Below, in pieces: positions 58,474 to 64,000 of a stretch of DNA of 64,000 bases. Below the pieces are notes generated by a model. The model had not been told where the DNA came from. It searched no databases and saw nothing but the letters and a program-made list of their open reading frames with translations. Source of the stretch: Elusimicrobiaceae bacterium (GTDB lineage Bacteria; Elusimicrobiota; Elusimicrobia; Elusimicrobiales; Elusimicrobiaceae); assembly GCA_017528825.1 (NCBI GenBank), contig JAFXOI010000041.1, positions 1 to 64,000 of the forward strand. Reading direction: 5' to 3'. Positions within the stretch are counted from its first letter, which is position 1. Each line of letters begins with the position of its first letter. The translations under genes and the position numbers were made by a program.

Positions 58474-59814
58474 TTATCCGCCGGAAGTAATGCGCCGTGC
58501 ATAAACAGACTGCACCACTCCCAGTGCCAGCATGCTTGACACTAAGTTGGACCCCCCATACGAAATAAATGGCAACGGGATTCCTGCTACCGGAAAAAGT
58601 CCGATAAGCATACCAAAATTAATTAACATATACGTTAAAAACATGCCAAAAATACCGCTACACACCAAATACCCATATCGGTCGCTTGCTATATAGGCAA
58701 TTAATGAAATACGCCACAAAATCAGTACATATAATCCCAATACAAGTAGCGTACCCCATAATCCTAATTCTTCCCCCACTACCGCCAAAATAAAATCAGT
58801 ATGTTTTTCCGGCACAAACCCTAAACGTGACTGCGTTCCGGAAAATAAACCTTTCCCCCAAATACCGCCAGATCCCATTGCAATTTGAGCCTGCAACACA
58901 TTATACGAAGCTCCTTTAGGATCAGATTGCGGGGCCAAAAAAGCCTCCACCCGTTTGCGCTGATAAGGTTTAATTTGTTTGTCTACAAATACGCCGGCCG
59001 CAAATCCGGCCAAGATGACCAGTGTAGCCAATACAAAATAGAAAGAAGGAATAAAGAGGCGCAACTGTTTACATAGCTGCCAAGCAACATATCCCCCCAC
59101 CATCACCAACAAGCAAAATCCACATATATACAAGGGACTAACACTTAGCCGGCAAAAAGCATCTATCAACCAATAATCTCGCAAAGCAGGATGTAAATAA
59201 AAATAAGTCCACGCAATCGTAAACATACCTGCCACTAGCGCAAACATCGCTACCAAAGCTAAATAGAAAACATTAATTCCCGCACAATATAACAATGCCA
59301 GCAAAGCCGGAAATGTAATAACAATAGATGAAAAATCCGGCTGTAGCATAATCAGTCCAAATACAGGCAGTACTAAGCACCCCAACAAGAACAGCGTGCG
59401 CATATCGCGAATGCGCCGGCCTTGTCTATCCAAAAAAGCTGCCGACACCAAAATTATTAAGACACGACATAATTCAGCCGGCTGAAAAGAAAATAAGGGC
59501 AACACAAACCAAGAACGGCTTCCACGCTGGTAACTCCCAAACAACAAAACACCCACCAGTAAGGCTAAAATTATTCCGTACAGACCTTTCCATTGTTCAT
59601 CAAAAATTTGATAGTTAAAACTCCAACCCACAAAAAAAGCCATCAATCCCACCGGCACCGCTATCAAATGCGTGCGCACTACCGGATTGGATAAACTAAG
59701 CGTATTGACCGCAGACATAATACATAGAGCCCCTAATAGCGCCAGTAACAACATGGCCCCAAATAAAACAATGTCTAGTGTGCTTTTACGAGTAGTAGAT
59801 TTATAATGGACCAT
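58474..59814 (-). CDS. rodA: rod-shape peptidoglycan polymerase RodA
   Basis: A SEDS-family glycosyltransferase that polymerises lipid II during elongation. The 446-residue protein has ten or more membrane segments. It contains FQPAELCRVLIIL, MLQPDFSSIVI (with the catalytic Asp region), EKHTDFILAVVGEELG and GIPLPFISYGGSNL near the C-terminus. The product is longer than typical RodA (about 370 residues) because of an extra membrane and loop region near 165-265. It follows mrdA by 1 bp, as in other rod operons. Confidence 0.93.
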   Translation of the reverse strand: MVHYKSTTRKSTLDIVLFGAMLLLALLGALCIMSAVNTLSLSNPVVRTHLIAVPVGLMAFFVGWSFNYQIFDEQWKGLYGIILALLVGVLLFGSYQRGSRSWFVLPLFSFQPAELCRVLIILVSAAFLDRQGRRIRDMRTLFLLGCLVLPVFGLIMLQPDFSSIVITFPALLALLYCAGINVFYLALVAMFALVAGMFTIAWTYFYLHPALRDYWLIDAFCRLSVSPLYICGFCLLVMVGGYVAWQLCKQLRLFIPSFYFVLATLVILAGFAAGVFVDKQIKPYQRKRVEAFLAPQSDPKGASYNVLQAQIAMGSGGIWGKGLFSGTQSRLGFVPEKHTDFILAVVGEELGLWGTLLVLGLYVLILWRISLIAYIASDRYGYLVCSGIFGMFLTYMLINFGMLIGLFPVAGIPLPFISYGGSNLVSSMLALGVVQSVYARRITSGG

Positions 59815-59815
59815 A

Positions 59816-61609
59816 TTAATCTCCTAAAAACTCCTCTACCAACTGTGTGGTCTCTTCCGTACGGAAATAGGCTTCTATCATTTGACGGGCAATAGGGCCT
59901 GCCACCGAGGAACCGCTTTTGCCAAACTCCACAAAAACAGCTACCGCTAATTCCGGCTCTTTTCCGGGTCTGCCGGCAAAAGCCAAAAACCAACCGTGGT
60001 CCGCGCCGTGCGGATTTTGAGCCGTACCTGTTTTGCCATACACGTCTAATCCCGGAATGTGCACCCGACGGGCTGTACCGTTTTCAACCGTGTTTTTAAG
60101 GGCTTTATACACTAAATCCCACGTAGAGGGTTGAATATCCACCTGCCCAATTTGTTCGCTCGTTCCTTGTGCCAGTATTTTTCCGTTATTCGAATCTACT
60201 ACCCGGTCTAAATAATAGGGTTTCCACACCTTGCCGCGGCTGGCAAGCGCGGCCGCATATTGTGCCATCTTAATGGGCGTTACCAACAGTTCCCCTTGAC
60301 CGATAGATAGATTTAAGGTATCCCCTATAAACCAATACGAACGGTTACGCGCGCGACGAGTCGGACCATACAAATTACCGGATTTTTCCCCGGGCAAATC
60401 AATTCCCGTAGGCTGCCCAAACTGAAACATTCGTTGCACTTTTTCAATCGCGGCCGGACCTATTTGCGCAGCCAAAGTATAAAAATAAACATCGCAGGAA
60501 CCGGCCATTCCACCAAAAAAGTCCACCGGGCCGTGCGTACTCCAACACTTAAACACGCGTGAACCGGCATCATAATGGCCCGGGCAATAAATAATCTTGT
60601 GCGGGTCAAAATCCCCTTTTTCAATCGCGGCAATGGCGGTAATTACCTTAAAAGTGGAAGCGGGCGGATAGATACCTTGTACGGCCAAATTATACTCGCT
60701 GATTTTTCTGGATTTTGTCTCTCCTTCATCAGAATAAGGAACAAATAGGGCCGGATCGAAAGCCGGAGCTGTCGCTAAAGCCAAGATAGCACCGCTTCGC
60801 GGATCGATTGCCACCGCGGCACCTCGCCCCGTCGGAGAGTTTTTTAATCCGATTTCAGCCGCGCGTTGCACATCGTAATTTAATGTTAAATAGACATCCG
60901 CCCCACTACGCCATTTCCGGTCTTCAATCACTCTTTTAACACGTCCTCTATAATCAACTTCTAAGTACACTCCCCCGTCTAGACCTTTCATTTCTTTCTC
61001 AAATTTTTTCTCTAATCCGTTCTTACCTATTTTAGCATTGAGGCGATAATCTAAAGATAAATCACGGTTCTTCCATTCCTGCCCCTCCATACTACCCAAG
61101 TACCCTACCAAGTGGCTGGCCACCGAACCGTACGGATAAGCCCGTTTGTTTCCCTCAATCAAATAAATACCGGGATAGTACAATTGTAATTCTTTTAGGG
61201 CGATGGCACTTTTGGGCGATAAATTTTCTGCCAAAGCAACGGCTTTTCCGCTGCGAATGGCTTGTTGTAATTTATCGGACACCGCTTCTTGTTCAACTCC
61301 TAAACGCGGGGCCAAATCTTTCGCTAGTTGCTCTAGGTAGTCCGTTTCTTTGGGGCCGGACCCCAAGTAGTATAAATTAAAACTGGGGGCATTGGCTGCA
61401 ATCGCCTTACCGTCGGCGGTAAAAATCTGTCCGCGAGGAGCCGTCTGGTACAGAATTTGCGTACGGTTTCGTTCCGCCAGTTGCAAATAACGATTATGCC
61501 TGAGTAACTGAATATCTATCAAACGTAACGCAATCACTCCCCCCGCCAGCAAGGCCAGCGTGAGCAGGATACGTAAACGATTGTTGAATATAAGTTTTGT
61601 TACCGGCAT
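59816..61609 (-). CDS. mrdA: penicillin-binding protein 2
   Basis: The transpeptidase partner of RodA. I choose the ATG at 61609 (MPVTKLIFNNRLRILL), which overlaps the mreD stop by one base (TAATG); the frame continues upstream, but inside mreD. The 597-residue product has a membrane anchor (about 11-30), a PBP dimerisation domain and the transpeptidase domain: SxxK in PASTFKV, SxN-type GSCDVYFYT, and KTG in YGKTGTAQ. This order and length are typical of PBP2. Confidence 0.95.
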   Translation of the reverse strand: MPVTKLIFNNRLRILLTLALLAGGVIALRLIDIQLLRHNRYLQLAERNRTQILYQTAPRGQIFTADGKAIAANAPSFNLYYLGSGPKETDYLEQLAKDLAPRLGVEQEAVSDKLQQAIRSGKAVALAENLSPKSAIALKELQLYYPGIYLIEGNKRAYPYGSVASHLVGYLGSMEGQEWKNRDLSLDYRLNAKIGKNGLEKKFEKEMKGLDGGVYLEVDYRGRVKRVIEDRKWRSGADVYLTLNYDVQRAAEIGLKNSPTGRGAAVAIDPRSGAILALATAPAFDPALFVPYSDEGETKSRKISEYNLAVQGIYPPASTFKVITAIAAIEKGDFDPHKIIYCPGHYDAGSRVFKCWSTHGPVDFFGGMAGSCDVYFYTLAAQIGPAAIEKVQRMFQFGQPTGIDLPGEKSGNLYGPTRRARNRSYWFIGDTLNLSIGQGELLVTPIKMAQYAAALASRGKVWKPYYLDRVVDSNNGKILAQGTSEQIGQVDIQPSTWDLVYKALKNTVENGTARRVHIPGLDVYGKTGTAQNPHGADHGWFLAFAGRPGKEPELAVAVFVEFGKSGSSVAGPIARQMIEAYFRTEETTQLVEEFLGD

Positions 61610-62100
61610 TAGTAATTTTTCGTTCTTATCGGAAAGGTGCGGCGCACCGCCCAAAAAATAGCCGGAGCTATCAAGGCTGTTAAGATAATTGCACTCACAA
61701 ACGGCCACCAACCATTCCAAGTAGAAAGACCTACAAAAAATTTGAGTAGTACTCCGTTAAACACAGCAGCCAACAAACCCAACACGAAAGCAGATACCAC
61801 TTGCGGCACCACTGCTTCCAAATCTACTCTCTTCTCCAAACTATACACTGCCACTGCACACCACATAAACACAAAAGCGTTATGACCAAATAATTTCACT
61901 CCGAAAAAATCTAAAAACAGGCCGCAAATAAATGCCGTCGGATATCCATATTCCGGTTTCAAACACGCGCACACTGCCATCACAAAAACCAGCATGACAT
62001 TGACGCTAATGCCCCATGCTCCCAACAAGGCCAAACAGCCCCAATGCAAGATGGTGGCCGCCCAAAAAAGTAGCATTAATTTAAGAATTGTTTTGAGCAT
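61609..62100 (-). CDS. mreD: rod-shape determining protein MreD
   Basis: The 163-residue membrane protein has about five hydrophobic segments, with the family pattern GYPTAFICGLFLDFFGVKLFGHNAF. It couples MreC to the cytoplasmic MreB and the synthesis enzymes. Its start overlaps the mreC stop by one base, and its stop overlaps the mrdA start by one base. Confidence 0.9.
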   Translation of the reverse strand: MLKTILKLMLLFWAATILHWGCLALLGAWGISVNVMLVFVMAVCACLKPEYGYPTAFICGLFLDFFGVKLFGHNAFVFMWCAVAVYSLEKRVDLEAVVPQVVSAFVLGLLAAVFNGVLLKFFVGLSTWNGWWPFVSAIILTALIAPAIFWAVRRTFPIRTKNY

Positions 62101-62957
62101 TAATTCTCCCCCAAAGAAGGCACCAAGATAAATAATTCACGAATTACTCGTCCTTCTGCCGCAGGCTCTACACGTGCGCTTACGGAAGAGGATGTATTTT
62201 CCTTTCTTTCTACCACATGCACTTTACCTACCAAAATTCCTGCGGGAAAAATACTGCTAGAGGCGGAAGTATATACCAGTTCCCCTTCTTGTACTTTAGA
62301 GAGCAAGGGTAAGTAACTCAGTTTTAACTCCGCAGGCCCCGCTCCGCTTAGTAACGCCTCTTCTTGAGAAGGCGAGATATAAACCGCCGCTGAAAAATCT
62401 TCATCCCGCACCAATAACACTTTTGCTGTGTGTTCATTTGATTCCAACACCACTCCGGCCAACACCGGCTGGCCTTCCTGATACACAATAGCTGCCGCGC
62501 GCGGCAAAATCCCCTCCTCACGCCCTTTATCAATTACCACACTATTCCACTGGCTGGGCTCCCGATATGCGGTTTTAGCCCAAATTCCTTTCCAAGAGTG
62601 GGGCGCACGTAATTGCAAGGCACCGCTCAAGCGCTGATTTTCTTGCATAGCCTCGCGCGCCTGCGCATTTTCAAGTTGCATGCGGCTCAACTGCTCTTTA
62701 AGCTCAATATTTTCTTGATGGGTATTTAGTAATTCGTGTACACTACCCCACACTGAAGCAGCATATTCCACGCTTTCATGTGAGGCACGTATTTGCGGAA
62801 TAAATATGTAAGACAAAATCATTTTTACCGATGCAATAGGGCCTTCTAAAGGCAACAACATAAGTAATAAAGACAACAAAATCCCTACCGCAGGTAATAC
62901 TCTGCGGGAACGCACCGTAACTACACTTTTTTTCGCGGAACGTTTTGCCTGTTTCAT
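62100..62957 (-). CDS. mreC: rod-shape determining protein MreC
   Basis: The 285-residue product has a membrane segment (about 20-40), a coiled coil (about 75-110, LLNTHQENIELKEQLSRMQLEN with breaks) and two beta-barrel domains with AVVIDKGREEGI-type and GAGPAELKLSYLP motifs. It organises the elongation complex in the periplasm. It is downstream of mreB with a hairpin between them (62966-63018). Confidence 0.93.
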   Translation of the reverse strand: MKQAKRSAKKSVVTVRSRRVLPAVGILLSLLLMLLPLEGPIASVKMILSYIFIPQIRASHESVEYAASVWGSVHELLNTHQENIELKEQLSRMQLENAQAREAMQENQRLSGALQLRAPHSWKGIWAKTAYREPSQWNSVVIDKGREEGILPRAAAIVYQEGQPVLAGVVLESNEHTAKVLLVRDEDFSAAVYISPSQEEALLSGAGPAELKLSYLPLLSKVQEGELVYTSASSSIFPAGILVGKVHVVERKENTSSSVSARVEPAAEGRVIRELFILVPSLGEN

Positions 62958-62965
62958 AGGTTTAT

Positions 62966-63018
62966 TTTCATAAAAAAGCGGACAAAGTTCCTAAACATTA
63001 GAACCCTGTCCGCTTTTG
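62966..63018 (-). terminator. hairpin between mreB and mreC
   Basis: On the minus strand AAAAGCGGACA and TGTCCGCTTTTTT pair, with an inner GGTTC/GGAAC stem and loop TAATGTTTA, ending in a T run. It looks like a real terminator, so mreC and the genes beyond would get only part of the mreB transcripts, or read-through is regulated. Confidence 0.8.
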
Positions 63019-63030
63019 TTGATATCAAAC

Positions 63031-64000
63031 TTAATAAGATTTGTTTCTGTTGTTAAAGAAACGCGAACCTTTCTCGTTTAACTGTTCCAAGAAGCGGCCG
63101 GTACCTAACGCTACACAACTCAAAGGATCTGCCGCACGATGTACAGGAATATCAGTTTCTTTGCGGATCAAATCCGTAATACCGCGCAGCAAACTACCAC
63201 CACCTGCCACTACTAAGCCTCTGTCCACTAGGTCAGCTGCTAATTCCGGCGGGGTTTCTTCCAAAGTAGTCTTAATAATGTCTATAATGGAACGAACCGG
63301 CTCCATCAAGGCTTGACGGATTTCCTCTGAAGTGACGGTTAAAGTACGCGGCAAACCTTGCGTCTGGTCGCGTCCTTTCACTGCCATAGATTTTTCTTCT
63401 TTGAGCGGATAAACAGAGCCTAAGTTTATTTTCACTTCTTCGGCTGTCGTTTCTCCGATAATCAAATTGTATTTTTTACGGAAGTATTGCACGATGCATT
63501 CCGTCAGTTCGTCGCCGGCCACATCAATAGATTTAGCCACCACCATGCCGCCTAAAGAAATAACGGCTACTTCCGTAGTACCGCCGCCGATATCCACAAT
63601 CATGCTGGCATGCGGTTCCGCAATGGGCAAATCCGCTCCCATCGCAGAGGCCATAGGCTCTTCAATTAAGTAGACTTCCCGCGCACCGGCTTGGCGGGCT
63701 GCGTCATCCACAGCCCGTCTTTCTACGCCGGTAATATCAGAGGGAATGCCAATTACAATCCGGGGCCGCAATAAACTGCTGCGGCTATGTACTTTGCGGA
63801 TAAAGTAGCGAATCATTTCTTGCGTCACTTCAAAATCAGCAATGACGCCGTTTTTCAAGGGACGCACAGCAATAATGTTCGCGGGCGTACGGCCCAACAT
63901 CTGCTTGGCTTTCGCTCCTACCGCTTTTACTTCACCGGTTTCTCTTTCTACAGCCACTACAGACGGTTCCCGCAACACGATGCCTTTGTCCTTAACATAA
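63031..64000 (-). CDS. mreB: rod-shape determining protein MreB, N-terminus outside window
   Basis: An actin-like filament protein that guides cell-wall synthesis. The visible 322 residues start ...[18 protein letters not shown]; about 20 N-terminal residues lie beyond the window edge. Actin-family motifs are present: [16 protein letters not shown] (phosphate 2), [17 protein letters not shown] and [12 protein letters not shown] (adenosine). The GTG that could be read as a start (63978) is an internal Val codon. It is the first gene of mreB-C-D-mrdA-rodA-DUF2344-rng-amidase. Confidence 0.95.
   Translation of the reverse strand, partial: YVKDKGIVLREPSVVAVERETGEVKAVGAKAKQMLGRTPANIIAVRPLKNGVIADFEVTQEMIRYFIRKVHSRSSLLRPRIVIGIPSDITGVERRAVDDAARQAGAREVYLIEEPMASAMGADLPIAEPHASMIVDIGGGTTEVAVISLGGMVVAKSIDVAGDELTECIVQYFRKKYNLIIGETTAEEVKINLGSVYPLKEEKSMAVKGRDQTQGLPRTLTVTSEEIRQALMEPVRSIIDIIKTTLEETPPELAADLVDRGLVVAGGGSLLRGITDLIRKETDIPVHRAADPLSCVALGTGRFLEQLNEKGSRFFNNRNKSY

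Noticed and set aside
61610-61720. N-terminal extension of mrdA
   Set aside because: The extension lies inside mreD in another frame; the ATG at 61609 overlaps the mreD stop and gives a normal PBP2 N-terminus.

Overview
The window looks like a chromosome segment of a Gram-negative bacterium from the Elusimicrobiota, probably an animal-gut lineage near Elusimicrobium. The basis is the outer-membrane gene set (lpxB, lptD, pal/cpoB/tolB), the mreBCD-mrdA-rodA rod-shape operon, the unusual number of type IV pilin-like genes (seven in 64 kb), and the lineage-specific lipoproteins and DnaA-like protein. The phylum is an inference from gene content; no marker-gene comparison was possible.

Layout. 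1-606: start of a secreted protein running off the left edge. 777-3014: tdh-kbl threonine catabolism. 3198-5716: DUF4912 protein plus GH57 branching enzyme. 5759-7264: TPR/serine-threonine kinase. 7342-9792: murI, a laccase-domain protein, and a receiver-GGDEF protein. 9821-11167: Cys-rich pilin with structured leader A. 11171-13414: ndk followed by two hydrolase-fold proteins that both lack their usual catalytic residues. 13485-17446: Gfo/Idh dehydrogenase, lpxB, short Rel/Spo protein, zinc-ribbon membrane protein. 17526-18914: POT peptide transporter. 19135-34272: a long plus-strand run (tpiA, deoC, DnaA-like ATPase, two lipoproteins, comM, dprA, topA, xer recombinase, ROK kinase, lptD, tdk). 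34328-35649: second Cys-rich pilin with leader B. 35720-38252: pal-cpoB-tolB. 38365-39147: pilin with leader C. 39212-44410: gatB, a MurJ-like flippase, two glycosyltransferases. 44503-50021: initiator tRNA, two divergent pilins, a peptide-binding lipoprotein, a C39-like peptidase, tRNA-Pro, leader D with its pilin, two more tRNAs, and a hairpin-rich gap. 50022-54493: lysS, a third Cys-rich pilin, a split chromate transporter, a small secreted protein. 54579-64000: cell-wall elongation operon (mreB, mreC, mreD, mrdA, rodA, DUF2344, rng, amidase).

The main discovery candidate is a roughly 210-240 nt structured RNA leader found four times (A-D), each directly upstream of a pilin gene. Every copy has the same order of helices but nearly unrelated stem sequences. 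Each copy ends in an intrinsic terminator 33-43 nt before the pilin start codon. The terminator's apical loop is perfectly complementary (9-10 bp) to a segment about 100-130 nt upstream, and that pairing is rebuilt with different bases in each copy. Further mutually exclusive pairings link the 5' anchor, the middle and the terminator arm. This is what a transcription-attenuation switch, or another strongly selected folded element controlling pilin choice, would look like. I do not recognise it as a described RNA class.

The three long pilins share almost identical N-terminal halves and variable Cys-rich tails. Together with the leaders this suggests a repertoire of surface pilins selected one at a time. 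That link is inference.
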